Positions 19,058 through 29,701 are shown, counted from the first letter of the stretch. The stretch is 64,000 nt of DNA from an uncultured bacterium (GCA_903928495.1 CAIYQZ010000048.1:124001-188000); one strand, 5' to 3'. The notes: generated by a model from the sequence alone, not told the origin. Numbers and translations: made by a program.

Positions 19058-20322
19058 GCGAGCGCGCCACTTCATTCGGGCAGCGCCTGTGGGGTGCCAT
19101 GGGGCAGTTCACCCGTGCCGCCCAGGACGCCTTGCCCGTTCGGACCAGCAGCAGCGAGTTTGTCCGCGTCAAACCCCTGGCTGTGCGTGAAATGGGCTTT
19201 GACCAGCCGTTGGTTTGGGTGGTGGTGGCGCTCATGGCCTGGAGCCTGGTGATGGTGTATTCGGCGTCCGTCGCCCTGCCTGATAACCCCCGGTTTGCCC
19301 GTTATGCATCCACGCACTTTTTGTGGCGGCATGCGTTCTCCATTGCCATGGGCTCGGTGGCTGCATTGCTGGCATTCCAGGTGCCTCTGCGCACCTGGGA
19401 ACGTGCAGCACCCTGGTTGTTTGCTGTGGCACTGGTGCTGCTGATGCTGGTGCTGATCCCGTTCATCGGCAAAGGGGTGAACGGGGCGCGGCGCTGGATT
19501 TCACTGGGCGTGATGAATTTCCAGCCCTCGGAACTGGCCAAGCTGGCGGTGTTGATTTACGCCGCCGACTACATGGTGCGAAAGATGGACGTGAAGGAGC
19601 GGTTCTTCCGCGCCGTGTTGCCCATGGCCGCTGCCGTGTTCGTGGTGGGCATGTTGCTGTTGGCCGAGCCCGACATGGGGGCCTTCATGGTGATCGTGGT
19701 CATTGCCATGGGCATCTTGTTCCTGGGCGGTGTGAACGCACGCATGTTTTTCCTCATGGGGGCCTTGGTGGTGGGCGCGTTTGCCATGGTGATTGCGACC
19801 AGCCCGTGGCGGCGCGAGCGCATTTTTGCGTACCTCGACCCCTTCAGTGAAGACCACGCATTGGGCAAGGGCTACCAGTTGTCGCACGCCCTGATTGCGT
19901 TTGGGCGCGGCGAAGTGTTTGGGGTGGGGCTGGGCGGCAGCGTGGAAAAACTGCACTGGCTGCCCGAGGCCCACACCGACTTTCTGCTGGCCGTCATTGG
20001 CGAAGAATTCGGGCTGGTGGGCGTGCTGGTGGTGATTGCCCTTTTCATGTGGCTCACCCGCCGCATCATGCACATTGGCCGCCAAGCCATTGCATTGGAC
20101 CAAGTGTTTGCCGGACTGGTGGCGCAGGGTGTTGGCTTGTGGATCGGCTTTCAGGCCTTCATCAACATCGGCGTGAACCTGGGTGCATTGCCCACCAAGG
20201 GATTGACCTTGCCGCTGATGAGCTACGGCGGCTCCGCCATCCTGATGAATCTGATCGCCCTGGCCATCGTGCTGCGCATCGACTTCGAAAACCGCCAGTT
20301 GATGCGGGGGGGCAGGGTATGA
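19054..20322 (+). CDS. ftsW: Septal peptidoglycan glycosyltransferase FtsW
   Basis: A 422-residue SEDS-family membrane protein that polymerises lipid II at the septum together with FtsI. ATG 19054 overlaps the murD stop (ATGA). A cytoplasmic N-terminus of about 55 residues precedes roughly ten membrane segments. Signature segments: [39 protein letters not shown] and [15 protein letters not shown] second SEDS gene, rodA, is present at 37235. Confidence 0.95.
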   Translation: MSERATSFGQRLWGAMGQFTRAAQDALPVRTSSSEFVRVKPLAVREMGFDQPLVWVVVALMAWSLVMVYSASVALPDNPRFARYASTHFLWRHAFSIAMGSVAALLAFQVPLRTWERAAPWLFAVALVLLMLVLIPFIGKGVNGARRWISLGVMNFQPSELAKLAVLIYAADYMVRKMDVKERFFRAVLPMAAAVFVVGMLLLAEPDMGAFMVIVVIAMGILFLGGVNARMFFLMGALVVGAFAMVIATSPWRRERIFAYLDPFSEDHALGKGYQLSHALIAFGRGEVFGVGLGGSVEKLHWLPEAHTDFLLAVIGEEFGLVGVLVVIALFMWLTRRIMHIGRQAIALDQVFAGLVAQGVGLWIGFQAFINIGVNLGALPTKGLTLPLMSYGGSAILMNLIALAIVLRIDFENRQLMRGGRV

Positions 20323-21410
20323 CCGCCGCCAACACAGGCAAAGCCCCGTGTGCCCTCGTCATGGCCGGTGGCACGGGTGGACACATTTTTCCTGGACTGG
20401 CCGTGGCTGAGGCGCTGCGCGACAAAGGGTGGCGCGTGCACTGGCTGGGTGTGCCCGGCAGCATGGAAGAACGCCTGGTGCCACCGCGCGGTTTTGCCTT
20501 TGAGGCTGTGCAATTCAGCGGCGTGCGCGGCAAAAACCTGCAAACTGCGGTGCTGTTGCCCCTTCGCCTGCTGCGTGCGTTCTGGCAGGCGCTGGCCGTG
20601 GTGCGCCGCGTCAAGCCCGATGTGGTCATTGGCCTGGGCGGCTACATCACCTTTCCCGGCGGCATGATGGGTGTGCTCGCAGGCAAGCCACTGGTGCTGC
20701 ACGAGCAAAACTCCGTCGCCGGCATGGCCAACAAGGTGCTGGCCCAGGTGGCTGACCGTGTGTTCACCGCGTACCCCAAGGTGTTCCCCAAAGGCGAGTG
20801 GGTGGGTAACCCGTTGCGCGCCGAGTTTTTGCAGCAAGCTGTACCTGAGCAGCGTTTTATGGGGCGCAGCGGCCCGTTGAAACTGTTGGTACTGGGTGGC
20901 AGTCTCGGCGCCAAGGGCCTGAACGACGTGGTGCCACAGGCTCTGGCGTTGATGTCCGCAGACCGGCGTCCCCAGGTGGTACACCAGAGCGGCCAGCAAC
21001 ACATCGATGCCTTGCGTGCGCTGTACGCGCAGTTGGGCGTGAAGGGCGAGCTCACCCCTTTCATCGACCAAACCGCCCAGGCCATGGCAGACGCTGACCT
21101 GGTGCTGTGCCGCGCCGGTGCCAGCACCGTGACCGAGCTGGCGGCGGTGGGTGCCGCAGCGGTGTTCGTGCCCTTTCCGCACGCAGTGGACGACCACCAG
21201 ACCCACAACGCTCGTTTCCTGGTGGATGCCGGGGCTGCCCGCCTGGTGCAACAGCGCGACCTCACTGCTGCCATGTTGGCAGAGATGATCAAAAATTCAG
21301 AGCGAACAATGCTTGTCAATCAAGCGGTAGAGGCCAAAAAAATGCAAAAAATTGAGGCCGTGGCCCACATGGTGGCCGCGTGCGAACAACTGGCAAAGGT
21401 GGCCGCATGA
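20319..21410 (+). CDS. murG: UDP-GlcNAc:lipid I GlcNAc transferase MurG
   Basis: A 363-residue GT28-family glycosyltransferase that makes lipid II at the inner face of the membrane. Glycine-rich loop [15 protein letters not shown] (residues 13-27), second G-loop [12 protein letters not shown] (about 191-202), and the UDP-GlcNAc site [15 protein letters not shown] with [16 protein letters not shown] 20319 overlaps ftsW by 4 bases; the stop overlaps murC by 4. Residues 323-344 near the C-terminus ([20 protein letters not shown]) are encoded by a copy of the dispersed repeat, replacing the usual Ala-rich end helix; catalytic parts are unaffected. Confidence 0.96.
   Translation: MTAANTGKAPCALVMAGGTGGHIFPGLAVAEALRDKGWRVHWLGVPGSMEERLVPPRGFAFEAVQFSGVRGKNLQTAVLLPLRLLRAFWQALAVVRRVKPDVVIGLGGYITFPGGMMGVLAGKPLVLHEQNSVAGMANKVLAQVADRVFTAYPKVFPKGEWVGNPLRAEFLQQAVPEQRFMGRSGPLKLLVLGGSLGAKGLNDVVPQALALMSADRRPQVVHQSGQQHIDALRALYAQLGVKGELTPFIDQTAQAMADADLVLCRAGASTVTELAAVGAAAVFVPFPHAVDDHQTHNARFLVDAGAARLVQQRDLTAAMLAEMIKNSERTMLVNQAVEAKKMQKIEAVAHMVAACEQLAKVAA
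21285..21350 (+). repeat. Dispersed repeat copy C, inside the 3' end of murG
   Basis: Contains AAAATTCA, then ATCAAGCGGTAGAG, a 14-base string identical to copy F at 53140, then GCC and an A-rich end. Spacing between blocks is longer than in other copies. Local base composition drops to AT-rich compared with the flanking murG codons. It is read as murG residues 323-344. Confidence 0.6.
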
Positions 21411-22852
21411 AACACGCCATCCGTCACATCCATTTCGTCGGTATCGGCGGCGCAGGCATGAGTGGCATTGCCGAGGTGCTGCTGAACCAGGGCTATGTCA
21501 TTTCGGGCAGCGACCTGTCCATGGGCGCAGCCGCCCAGCGCCTGGCCAGCCTGGGTGCACAGGTGCACATCGGGCACGACGCGGCATTCATAGCCGGGGC
21601 CGATTGCCTGGTCACATCCACGGCAGTGAAGGCCGACAACCCCGAAGTGGTAGCGGCACACGCCAAGCTCATTCCCGTGGTGCCGCGCGCGGTCATGCTG
21701 GCCGAGCTGATGCGCAAGCAAAAAGGCGTGGCCATTGCCGGAACCCACGGCAAAACCACCACCACCAGCCTAGTGACCAGCGTGCTGGCCGCAGCCGACC
21801 TCGACCCCACCTTTGTCATCGGCGGCCGCCTGAACAGCGCCGGGGCCAATGCACGGCTGGGCGCGGGTGAATACATCGTGGTCGAGGCCGACGAGTCGGA
21901 CGCCTCGTTCCTGAACCTGCTGCCCATCCTGAGCGTGGTGACCAACATCGACGCCGACCACATGGACACCTACGGCCACGATTTCAGCAAACTCAAGGCC
22001 GCGTTCGTGGAGTTCCTGCATCGCATGCCGTTTTACGGCGCAGCCGTGGTCTGTGTGGACGATCCCGCCATCCGCAGCCTGCTGCCCACCATTGCGCGGC
22101 CCATCACCAGCTACGGTTTTGCCGAGGATGCCCAGGTTCGCGCCATCAACGTGCGCGCCGTGGGCAAGCAAATGCACTTCACCGCGCAGCGCCGCAACGG
22201 CGTGACCTTGCCTGACCTCGACGTGGTGCTGAATCTGCCCGGCCACCACAACGTGCTCAATTCGCTCGCAGCCATCGCCGTGGCTGTGGAGCTGGGTGTG
22301 CCCGATGTTGCTGTGGTCAAGGCACTGGCCGAGTTCAACGGCGTGGGACGCCGCTTCCAGGGTTATGGCGACGTGGCCGTGAAGTCCGAACACCAGGTCA
22401 ATGGAGAGGGACACTTCACCGTGGTGGACGACTACGGACACCACCCGGTGGAAATGGCCGCCACCCTGTCGGCTGCGCGCGGTGCCTACCCAGGCCGCCG
22501 CCTGGTGCTGGCCTTCCAGCCCCACCGCTACAGCCGCACCCGCGACTGTTTTGAAGATTTCGTGAAGGTCATCGGCCACGCCGACGCCGTGCTGCTGTCC
22601 GAGGTGTATGCCGCTGGCGAGGCACCCATCGTGGCCGCAGACGGACGCAGTCTGGCCCGCGCCCTGCGCGTGGCCGGCAAGCTGGAGCCTGTGTTTGTGG
22701 ACGACATCGTTGCCATGCCACAGGCCATTCTGGACAACGCCCGCCCTGGCGACGTCGTGCTGTGCATGGGCGCGGGATCCATCGGTGCGGTGTCGGGCCA
22801 GGTGGTGGAACTGGGTGCACAAGCCACCCAACAGGAGGTTGCGCATGTCTGA
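21407..22852 (+). CDS. murC: UDP-N-acetylmuramate:L-alanine ligase MurC
   Basis: A 481-residue Mur ligase that starts stem-peptide synthesis by adding L-alanine to UDP-MurNAc. [16 protein letters not shown] at residues 9-24, ATP site [14 protein letters not shown] (about 113-126), [22 protein letters not shown], and [15 protein letters not shown] (about 340-354). ATG 21407 overlaps the murG stop. It overlaps ddlB by 8 bases. The related recycling ligase mpl is encoded at 42649. Confidence 0.97.
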   Translation: MKHAIRHIHFVGIGGAGMSGIAEVLLNQGYVISGSDLSMGAAAQRLASLGAQVHIGHDAAFIAGADCLVTSTAVKADNPEVVAAHAKLIPVVPRAVMLAELMRKQKGVAIAGTHGKTTTTSLVTSVLAAADLDPTFVIGGRLNSAGANARLGAGEYIVVEADESDASFLNLLPILSVVTNIDADHMDTYGHDFSKLKAAFVEFLHRMPFYGAAVVCVDDPAIRSLLPTIARPITSYGFAEDAQVRAINVRAVGKQMHFTAQRRNGVTLPDLDVVLNLPGHHNVLNSLAAIAVAVELGVPDVAVVKALAEFNGVGRRFQGYGDVAVKSEHQVNGEGHFTVVDDYGHHPVEMAATLSAARGAYPGRRLVLAFQPHRYSRTRDCFEDFVKVIGHADAVLLSEVYAAGEAPIVAADGRSLARALRVAGKLEPVFVDDIVAMPQAILDNARPGDVVLCMGAGSIGAVSGQVVELGAQATQQEVAHV

Positions 22853-23846
22853 AGTGCTGACACAGATGCAGCAAAACACCGGTACGCCCATAGCGGCGTT
22901 GGGCAAAGTGGCAGTGTTGATGGGCGGCCGTTCCGCCGAGCGCGAGGTGTCGCTGATGTCGGGTGCGGGTGTGCTGGCCGCATTGCAGAGCCAGGGTGTG
23001 GATGCCCACGCTTTCGACCCTGCAGAGCGCGACCTGTGCGAACTCAAGCGCCTGGGTTTTGCACGTTGCTTCATCGCCCTGCATGGCCGCTACGGTGAGG
23101 ACGGCACGGTGCAGGGCGCGCTGGAGTTGCTGGGCATCCCGTACACAGGTTCGGGTGTGTTGGCGTCCAGCGTGGCCATGGACAAAATCATGACCAAGCG
23201 CATCTGGCGCGCCGAGGGGCTGCCCACGCCGGCCTGGCGCACGGTGCACAGCGCAGCAGAAACCGGAGCCGCGTTTGGTGAACTGGGCACGCCCATGATC
23301 GTCAAGCCCTCCCGCGAGGGCTCTACCCTGGGGCTGACCAAGGTCACGTCGGTTGACCAGTGCGCCCAGGCCTACGCCCTGGCAGCCCGGCACGACCCGC
23401 AGGTGCTGTGCGAACAGTTCGTGAGCGGCGATGAAGTCACCTGCCCCGTGCTGGGCGCGGGTGCCGGCGCCGTGGCCCTGCCCACCATCCGCATCGTGGC
23501 CCCCGAAGGCAACTACGACTACCAGAACAAGTACTTCACCAACGACACGCAGTACCTCGTGCCCTGTGGCCTGCCGGACGGCGAAGAGGCTGCCATCAAC
23601 GACCTGGTGCTGAAGGCCTACCGCACGCTGGGCTGCCGGGGTTGGGCTCGCGCCGACGTGATGATCGACCGTGCCACCCGCCAGCCCTGGTTGCTGGAAA
23701 TCAACACCGCTCCCGGCATGACAGGCCATTCCCTGGTGCCCATGTCGGCCCGCGCTGCCGGGGTGAGCTACGAAGCCCTGTGCCTGGGCCTGCTGCGCAG
23801 GGCCGGGCTGGACGCTGACAACGGCCCTGACCAGGCGTTGGAGTGA
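22845..23846 (+). CDS. ddlB: D-alanine:D-alanine ligase
   Basis: A 333-residue ATP-grasp enzyme that joins two D-alanines for Mur[18 protein letters not shown] (residues 24-40), [14 protein letters not shown], the Lys/Arg segment [15 protein letters not shown], and [16 protein letters not shown] near the C-terminus. ATG 22845 is preceded by AGGAGG 7 bases upstream, unlike its neighbours, which depend on overlap. The frame is open further upstream inside murC but that is a shadow. The stop overlaps ftsQ by 4 bases. Confidence 0.96.
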   Translation: MSEVLTQMQQNTGTPIAALGKVAVLMGGRSAEREVSLMSGAGVLAALQSQGVDAHAFDPAERDLCELKRLGFARCFIALHGRYGEDGTVQGALELLGIPYTGSGVLASSVAMDKIMTKRIWRAEGLPTPAWRTVHSAAETGAAFGELGTPMIVKPSREGSTLGLTKVTSVDQCAQAYALAARHDPQVLCEQFVSGDEVTCPVLGAGAGAVALPTIRIVAPEGNYDYQNKYFTNDTQYLVPCGLPDGEEAAINDLVLKAYRTLGCRGWARADVMIDRATRQPWLLEINTAPGMTGHSLVPMSARAAGVSYEALCLGLLRRAGLDADNGPDQALE

Positions 23847-24661
23847 ACACTGCCATGGCCGCCCGCCCTTTGCCCCTAGACGTTCGCCTGATGACGCTGG
23901 CCACCAGCGCATTGGGTTGGGCGCTGGTGGCCATGTGTGTGGCTGCCGCAGGCATGTGGGCTGTCCGCCACCCTGTGTGGACGGTGGCCGCCATCGAAGT
24001 GCACGGCGACCTCGTGCACCAGAACACCGTCACCTTCCGCGCCCACATGGGCAACCGCCTGCGTGGCAGCTTCCTCACGCTCGACTTGACCGAGGTGCAA
24101 AAGGTGTTCGAGTCCGTACCGTGGGTGCGGCAGGCCGTGGTTCAGCGTGAGTTTCCCAATCGCATCAAGGTCACATTGGAAGAACACCAGGCCGTGGCCT
24201 GGTGGGGCAGCAGCGGCGACAGTTTGCTGGTCAACCGCCAGGGCGAGGTGTTCGAGGCCAGCGCTGAGGACGACGACACCGACAAGCTGCCTGAATTCGC
24301 GGGCCCCGAGGGGCAGGCACAGCGCGTCAAAGCCCTGTACGAAACACTGGTACCGCTGTTCACCCCGTTGGGCACAGCCATCACCCGCCTGGAGCTCACC
24401 GCTCAGGGGGGCTGGCGCGCAGGCCTGGACAACGGCGCCCGCCTGGAACTGGGTCGTGGCGAAACCAACGAATTGCTGGAGCGCGTTTCGCGCTTCACCC
24501 ACACGCTGACCCAGGTCACCCAGCAGCATGGCCGCCGCCTGGAAGCCGCTGATTTGCGTTACCCGGCGGCCTACGCGGTGCGCTTGCACGGCGTGACCAC
24601 GGGCGAGGTGCCCAAGCCCATCCGCCCCGCTGCTCCGGTACCCGGCAAGCCCCAACGTTGA
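23843..24661 (+). CDS. ftsQ: Cell division protein FtsQ
   Basis: A 272-residue bitopic membrane protein that recruits FtsL and FtsB to the division site. Start GTG 23843 overlaps ddlB (GTGA); an ATG at 23855 is an alternative. One membrane segment lies at about residues 20-42 ([17 protein letters not shown]), followed by a POTRA domain beginning [11 protein letters not shown] and the FtsQ domain ([19 protein letters not shown]). Size and position between ddlB and ftsA confirm the call. Confidence 0.94.
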   Translation: MNTAMAARPLPLDVRLMTLATSALGWALVAMCVAAAGMWAVRHPVWTVAAIEVHGDLVHQNTVTFRAHMGNRLRGSFLTLDLTEVQKVFESVPWVRQAVVQREFPNRIKVTLEEHQAVAWWGSSGDSLLVNRQGEVFEASAEDDDTDKLPEFAGPEGQAQRVKALYETLVPLFTPLGTAITRLELTAQGGWRAGLDNGARLELGRGETNELLERVSRFTHTLTQVTQQHGRRLEAADLRYPAAYAVRLHGVTTGEVPKPIRPAAPVPGKPQR

Positions 24662-24706
24662 ACGACTTCCGCATTCCACCCTTCAAGAACTGACACAGAA
24701 CACATC

Positions 24707-25936
24707 ATGGCCAAGGAATACAAAGATCTGGTGGTTGGTCTCGACATCGGAACGTCGAAGATCATGGTGGTGGTGGCCGAAATCACCGCCGACGGACAGC
24801 TCAAGCTGGCCGGTCTGGGTGTGGCACCGAGCAATGGCCTGAAGCGCGGCGTGGTGGTCAACATCGACGCCACCGTGCAGAGCATTCAGCAGGCGCTGAA
24901 AGAAGCCGAGCTGATGGCCGATTGCCGCATTGCCCGCGTTTCCACCGGCATCACGGGGAGCCACATCCGGGGCATCAACTCCAGCGGCATGGTGGCCATC
25001 AAGGACCGCGAGGTCACGCCGGCCGACGTGGCCCGCGTGATTGAAACCGCCAAGGCCATCAACATTTCCACCGACCAGCGGCTGCTGCTGGTGGAGCCGC
25101 AGGAATTTGTGATCGACGGCCAAGACGTGAAAGAGCCGATTGGCATGAGCGGAATCCGCCTGGAAGCCAAGGTGCACATCGTGACCGGGGCGCAGAGCGC
25201 GGCAGAAAACATCATCAAGTGCGTACGCCGCTGCGGCCTGGAGGTGGACCAGCTCATGCTCAACCCGCTGGCCAGCAGCCAGGCCATCCTGACCGCAGAC
25301 GAACGCGAACTGGGTGTTGCTCTGGTGGACATCGGCGCGGGCACCACCGACGTGGCCATTTTTGCGGGTGGGGCCATTCGCCACACAGCCGTGATCCCCA
25401 TTGCCGGTGACCTCATCACCAGCGACATTGCCATGGCCTTGCGCACGCCCACCAAAGATGCCGAAGACATCAAGGTGGAAAGCGGTTGTGCCAAGCAACT
25501 GCTGGCCGATCCCCAAACCCAGGTGGAAGTGCCCGGCCTGGGCGACCGTGGCCCCCGCATGTTGGGCAAGCAAGCCCTGGCAGGGGTTATTGAGCCCCGG
25601 GTGGAAGAAATTTTTGCACTGGTGCAGCAGGTCATCCGCGACTCAGGTTACGAAGAAGTGCTGTCGTCCGGCATCGTCATCACTGGCGGCAGCGCAGTCA
25701 TGCCCGGGATGGTCGAACTGGGCGAAGACATCTTCTTGAAGCCGGTGCGTCGGGGCATTCCCAAATACGCCAGCGCGTTGTCTGACATGGTGGCGCAGCC
25801 CCGTGCGGCCACCGTGATGGGCCTGCTGGAAGAGGCCCGCCTGGGCCGACTGCGGGGCCATAAGGTGGCGCAGAAGGCCGGTTCGGTGCAAGGCGCGTTC
25901 GGGCGCGTCAAAGACTGGTTCATCGGGAATTTCTGA
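24707..25936 (+). CDS. ftsA: Cell division protein FtsA
   Basis: A 409-residue actin-like ATPase that anchors FtsZ to the membrane. LVVGLDIGTSKIMVVVAE (residues 7-24) is the phosphate-1 motif, DIGAGTTDVAIF (about 206-217) the phosphate-2 motif, and VITGGSAVMPGMVEL the adenosine motif. The C-terminal VKDWFIGNF is the amphipathic membrane-targeting helix. A 45-base gap separates it from ftsQ, and a 121-base T-rich gap from ftsZ. Confidence 0.97.
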   Translation: MAKEYKDLVVGLDIGTSKIMVVVAEITADGQLKLAGLGVAPSNGLKRGVVVNIDATVQSIQQALKEAELMADCRIARVSTGITGSHIRGINSSGMVAIKDREVTPADVARVIETAKAINISTDQRLLLVEPQEFVIDGQDVKEPIGMSGIRLEAKVHIVTGAQSAAENIIKCVRRCGLEVDQLMLNPLASSQAILTADERELGVALVDIGAGTTDVAIFAGGAIRHTAVIPIAGDLITSDIAMALRTPTKDAEDIKVESGCAKQLLADPQTQVEVPGLGDRGPRMLGKQALAGVIEPRVEEIFALVQQVIRDSGYEEVLSSGIVITGGSAVMPGMVELGEDIFLKPVRRGIPKYASALSDMVAQPRAATVMGLLEEARLGRLRGHKVAQKAGSVQGAFGRVKDWFIGNF

Positions 25937-26057
25937 CCATGGCACAACTCCGCACCACCAGCACAGGCCCGCCGCGCGCCAGCCCCCGTCACCGTCAACC
26001 CTTTTTGCTTTCTTTTTTGTTTGTTTTCAGCCTCAACGCACCCCCAAGGAGATCCAC

Positions 26058-27287
26058 ATGACCATCGAAATGATTGAAATCGAAGAATTCAACCAAGGCA
26101 CCCAGATCAAGGTCATCGGGGTGGGCGGTGGCGGTGGCAACGCCGTGGAATACATGATGCAGCGCGGTGTGCAGGGCGTGGAATTCATTTGCGCCAACAC
26201 CGATGCGCAGGCCCTCTCCCGCAGCTCCGCGCAGCGCGTGTTGCAACTGGGTTCCACCGGTCTGGGCGCTGGCAGCAAGCCCGAAAAGGCCCGCGACGCC
26301 GCTGAAGCGGCCATCGACGACATCCGCGCGTCCATCGAAGGCGCCCACATGCTGTTCATCACCGCTGGCATGGGCGGGGGCACGGGCACCGGTGCCGCAC
26401 CGGTGATCGCACGCATTGCCAAAGAAATGGGCATCCTCACCGTGGGCGTGGTCACCAAGCCGTTCGAGTGGGAGGGTAACCGCCGCATGGGCAACGCCGA
26501 CGCCGGCCTGAAGGAACTTGAAGAAAACGTCGACTCGCTGATCGTGGTGTTGAACGAGAAGCTGCTCGAAGTGCTGGGCGACGACATCACCCAGGACGAG
26601 GCTTTCGGTCACGCCAACGACGTGCTGAAAAACGCCGTCGGCGGCATTGCCGAGATCATCAACGACTACGGCCAGGTGAACGCCGACTTCGAAGACGTCC
26701 GCACGATCATGAGCGAACGTGGCAAGGCCATGATGGGCACCGCAACCGCGTCAGGCCCTGACCGCGCCCGCATCGCTGCCGAACAGGCAGTGACCTGCCC
26801 GCTGCTGGAAGGCGTGGACCTGAAGGGCGCCAAGGGTGTGCTGGTACTGGTGACAGCCTCCAAGGGCACCCTGAAGCTCAAGGAATCCAAGGACGCTATG
26901 AATGCCATCAAGGCATTCGCCACCGAAGAAGCCAACGTGATCTATGGTGCGGCTTACGACGACACATTGGGTGACGCCATCCGCGTGACGGTGATGGCCA
27001 CTGGCCTGAACAGGCAGGGCGCTACCCGCCGCACGGCCCCTCCGCTGCAAGTGCTGCGCACCGGCACCGACAACATGCCCATCAGCCCCAGCATGGGCCT
27101 GGGTGGCGCTATGCCCAGCCTGAACGCCGTGGGTCAGGGTTCTGCCACGCCGGACTACCAGTCCATGTCGGTGCCCAGCGTGTGGCGCACCAACCGCACA
27201 CAGGCCACCGCCAAGGTAGACGCATTGTCTGCCGGGGGCATGGATGACTTTGAGATCCCGGCCTTCCTGCGCAAACAGGCTGACTGA
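26058..27287 (+). CDS. ftsZ: Cell division GTPase FtsZ
   Basis: A 409-residue tubulin homologue that polymerises into the division ring. GTP-binding GGGTGTG at residues 106-112, N-terminal VIGVGGGGGNAVEYM, T7 loop NADFEDVRTIM, a variable linker (about 320-390), and the conserved C-terminal peptide DDFEIPAFLRKQAD that binds FtsA. AAGGAG lies 8 bases before ATG 26058. The 121-base gap after ftsA may hold an extra promoter, but no clear boxes were found. A strong hairpin follows the stop. Confidence 0.98.
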   Translation: MTIEMIEIEEFNQGTQIKVIGVGGGGGNAVEYMMQRGVQGVEFICANTDAQALSRSSAQRVLQLGSTGLGAGSKPEKARDAAEAAIDDIRASIEGAHMLFITAGMGGGTGTGAAPVIARIAKEMGILTVGVVTKPFEWEGNRRMGNADAGLKELEENVDSLIVVLNEKLLEVLGDDITQDEAFGHANDVLKNAVGGIAEIINDYGQVNADFEDVRTIMSERGKAMMGTATASGPDRARIAAEQAVTCPLLEGVDLKGAKGVLVLVTASKGTLKLKESKDAMNAIKAFATEEANVIYGAAYDDTLGDAIRVTVMATGLNRQGATRRTAPPLQVLRTGTDNMPISPSMGLGGAMPSLNAVGQGSATPDYQSMSVPSVWRTNRTQATAKVDALSAGGMDDFEIPAFLRKQAD

Positions 27288-27302
27288 GCCGGCGTTGGCC
27301 CC

Positions 27303-27338
27303 GCCCAACCCCAACCCTGCTGCAGTGTGGGGTTGGGC
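27303..27338 (+). other. Strong hairpin between ftsZ and lpxC
   Basis: A perfect 10-base stem, GCCCAACCCC (27303-27312) with GGGGTTGGGC (27329-27338), loop of 16 bases, 15 bases after the ftsZ stop and 21 before lpxC. It is followed by CCTGAAAAATT rather than a T-run, so simple intrinsic termination in the plus direction is doubtful. It may protect the ftsZ mRNA end or cause partial termination. Confidence 0.65.
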
Positions 27339-27359
27339 CTGAAAAATTAAAATCCGCCC

Positions 27360-28283
27360 ATGCTCAAACAACGGACCTTGAAAGCCATGACCCGCGCGAT
27401 GGGCGTGGGTCTGCACAGCGGGCAACGGGTGGAGCTGACGTTGCGGCCGGCACCTGTCAACACGGGCATCGTGTTCCGGCGCGTTGATTTGCCGCAGCCG
27501 GTCGACATACCTGTGGCTGCCAGCTCTGTCACCGACACACGGCTGGCATCCACGCTGTCAAAGGGTGACGCACGGGTGTTGACAGTGGAGCACCTGATGT
27601 CGGCGTGTGCCGGTCTGGGGCTGGACAACCTGGTGATCGACATCACAGCGGAAGAAGTCCCCATCCTGGACGGCTCTGCCGCGTCGTTCGTGTACCTGCT
27701 GCAAAGTGCGGGCGTGGTCGAGCAAGACGCTGCCCGCCGATTCATCCGCATCACCCGACCCGTGGAGGTGCGGGAGGGCGAAGGCCCCAGCCTCAAGTGG
27801 GCCCGTCTGGAGCCATACCACGGCTACAAACTCATTTTCGAGATCGAGTTCGATCATCCCGCCGTGGGAGCCACCGGCCAGCGAATGGAGTTTGATCTGG
27901 GCAGCGGCCGCTACGCGCGCGAAATCGCCCGTGCGCGAACCTTTGGCTTCACCAAAGACGTGGAAATGATGCGCGCCAACGGCCTGGCCCGTGGCGGCGG
28001 TCTGGACAACGCCATCGTGATGGACGACTACAAGGTGCTCAACGCCGACGGCCTGCGTTATGCCGACGAATTTGTGAAGCACAAAATCCTCGATGCCATG
28101 GGCGACCTATACATCATCGGCCACCCACTGCTGGCCACCTACAGCGCATTCCGTTCCGGGCATGGTCTGAACAACAAACTGCTGCGCGAACTGCTCAGCC
28201 GTCCCGATGCCTACGAGGAAGTGAGCTTTGCCGATGTCCGCCAGGCCCCTGCCGGGTTTGACAACCTGATGCCCCCGTGGTGA
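27360..28283 (+). CDS. lpxC: UDP-3-O-acyl-N-acetylglucosamine deacetylase LpxC
   Basis: A 307-residue zinc amidase that performs the committed step of lipid A synthesis. [17 protein letters not shown] (residues 14-30), the zinc ligand segment [15 protein letters not shown] (about 76-90), [12 protein letters not shown], and [19 protein letters not shown] with the second zinc His and Asp, and [13 protein letters not shown]. Typical last gene of the dcw cluster in proteobacteria, showing that the bacterium makes lipopolysaccharide. Confidence 0.97.
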   Translation: MLKQRTLKAMTRAMGVGLHSGQRVELTLRPAPVNTGIVFRRVDLPQPVDIPVAASSVTDTRLASTLSKGDARVLTVEHLMSACAGLGLDNLVIDITAEEVPILDGSAASFVYLLQSAGVVEQDAARRFIRITRPVEVREGEGPSLKWARLEPYHGYKLIFEIEFDHPAVGATGQRMEFDLGSGRYAREIARARTFGFTKDVEMMRANGLARGGGLDNAIVMDDYKVLNADGLRYADEFVKHKILDAMGDLYIIGHPLLATYSAFRSGHGLNNKLLRELLSRPDAYEEVSFADVRQAPAGFDNLMPPW

Positions 28284-28328
28284 CCGGCCCCTGACCACCC
28301 CATTGCAACCCACCGAAAGCCCTGCACC

Positions 28329-28505
28329 ATGCTGATTTTCCGTTGGACCATGTTGCTGTTGTTGTTGGGCGTGGTGGCCAGTTTCGTGTTTTACGTGGCC
28401 ACCGGCCAGGTTCGCTACCGCAATCTGGGGCTGAAGATCATGAAGTGGGCCGTGTTGGCAGCCATCGGATTTTTTGGTGTGCTGATTCTGGAGCGGTTGC
28501 TCTGA
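28329..28505 (+). CDS. Small membrane protein, 58 residues, unknown function
   Basis: ATG 28329 to TGA 28503-28505. The protein has two predicted membrane segments (residues 8-24, TMLLLLLGVVASFVFYV, and 38-57, MKWAVLAAIGFFGVLIL) joined by a short loop with Gly, Gln, Arg and Tyr (TGQVRYRNLG). The GC-rich coding pattern, a start 45 bases after lpxC and an end one base before the next ATG argue for a real gene. I do not recognise a function; topology with basic loop residues suggests both ends periplasmic or a hairpin with the loop in the cytoplasm. Confidence 0.72.
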   Translation: MLIFRWTMLLLLLGVVASFVFYVATGQVRYRNLGLKIMKWAVLAAIGFFGVLILERLL

Positions 28506-28506
28506 C

Positions 28507-29694
28507 ATGGGCGCCAAGTCGTTGTCGCCGGCACCGGCTGCGGAACTGGGTTTTTGCACTCAACGCCTGCAAACACTGCGCGCTGCGTTCCAGGCTGAGA
28601 TTGACCGCCAGCGGCTGCCGGGCGCTGTCTGGCTGCTGGCCCGCCATGGACAGTGTGCCGTGCTGGACAGCCTGGGCCAGCTCGACCCCGCCACCGGCGC
28701 ACCCATGACACCGGACGCTGTGTTCCGCATTTACTCCATGACGAAGCCGCTGGTGTCGGTGGCCGCCATGATGCAAGTGGAGCGGGGCGCGCTGTTGTTG
28801 TCTGACCCCATCACCCGTTACCTGCCCGAGTTTGCAGCCACGCCCGTGGCAGTGGGGTTGGAGGGCGCGGTGCAATTGCAAGCGGCGCCCCAACCCGCCA
28901 CGGTGCAAGACCTGCTGCGCCACACAGCGGGTTTCACCTATGAGTTTCTCGGCAATGCGCCGGTGCAACAGCAGTATTCGCAGGTGAACATTGCCTCCCG
29001 CGAGCGCACCAACGCTGCGTTCTGCCAGCAGCTCGCCGCGTTGCCACTCATGTACCAGCCCGGCACGGTATGGGAATACAGCCGCGCTACCGACGTCCTC
29101 GGACGCCTGCTGGAAGTGGTGACCGGGCAACCCTTGGGGCAGCACCTGCAGCACGCCATTCTTGGGCCTTTGGGCATGAAGGACACCGGGTTCGTGGTCC
29201 CGCCGGAGCACCACCACCGCATAGCAGAGCCGTTTGCCCACGATCCGGACGGAGGTGTGCCGCTGAAGGTGCTGGACCCCCGCCGTGCGCCGACCATGGA
29301 AGCGGGTGGCGGCGGGCTGATGTCCACGGCGTCCGATTACGCCCGGTTTCTGCAATGCCTGTTGAACGGTGGCGAGCTTGACGGCGTGCGCCTGCTCGGC
29401 CCCCAAACGGTCGCGTTCATGACCGCAGACCACCTGGGCACGATACCTGCCATGGGCACCTTGCTGCCGCCAGGCCACGGGTTTGGGCTGGGTTTTGCCG
29501 TGCGCACGGCGCCGGGGCTGGCGCCAGTGCCGGGCTCTGTCGGCACCTATCACTGGAGCGGGATAGCGGGCACATCGTTTTTCGTGGACCCGGCGCTGGA
29601 CCTGTTCGGCATCCTCATGGTGCAGGCACCCAACCAGCGCGAGCAATACCGAGCCTTGTTTCGCAACCTGGTGTACGCCGCGTTGCTCGAATGA
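28507..29694 (+). CDS. Beta-lactamase-fold serine hydrolase
   Basis: A 395-residue member of the beta-lactamase/transpeptidase-like (class C, esterase EstB) family. The nucleophile is in YSMTKP (about residue 78, SxxK), the tyrosine motif is probably YSRAT (about 195), and the third motif region is YHWSGIAGTSFFVDP near residue 344, where HxG is replaced as is common in esterases. No signal peptide is evident, so it probably works in the cytoplasm as an esterase or amidase rather than as a drug-resistance enzyme. It starts one base after the small membrane protein and ends 7 bases from convergent ruvC. Confidence 0.85.
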   Translation: MGAKSLSPAPAAELGFCTQRLQTLRAAFQAEIDRQRLPGAVWLLARHGQCAVLDSLGQLDPATGAPMTPDAVFRIYSMTKPLVSVAAMMQVERGALLLSDPITRYLPEFAATPVAVGLEGAVQLQAAPQPATVQDLLRHTAGFTYEFLGNAPVQQQYSQVNIASRERTNAAFCQQLAALPLMYQPGTVWEYSRATDVLGRLLEVVTGQPLGQHLQHAILGPLGMKDTGFVVPPEHHHRIAEPFAHDPDGGVPLKVLDPRRAPTMEAGGGGLMSTASDYARFLQCLLNGGELDGVRLLGPQTVAFMTADHLGTIPAMGTLLPPGHGFGLGFAVRTAPGLAPVPGSVGTYHWSGIAGTSFFVDPALDLFGILMVQAPNQREQYRALFRNLVYAALLE

Positions 29695-29701
29695 ATCGCC
29701 G

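Noticed and set aside
28507-29694. Antibiotic-resistance beta-lactamase
   Set aside because: No signal peptide and an altered third motif; the esterase/hydrolase branch is more likely.
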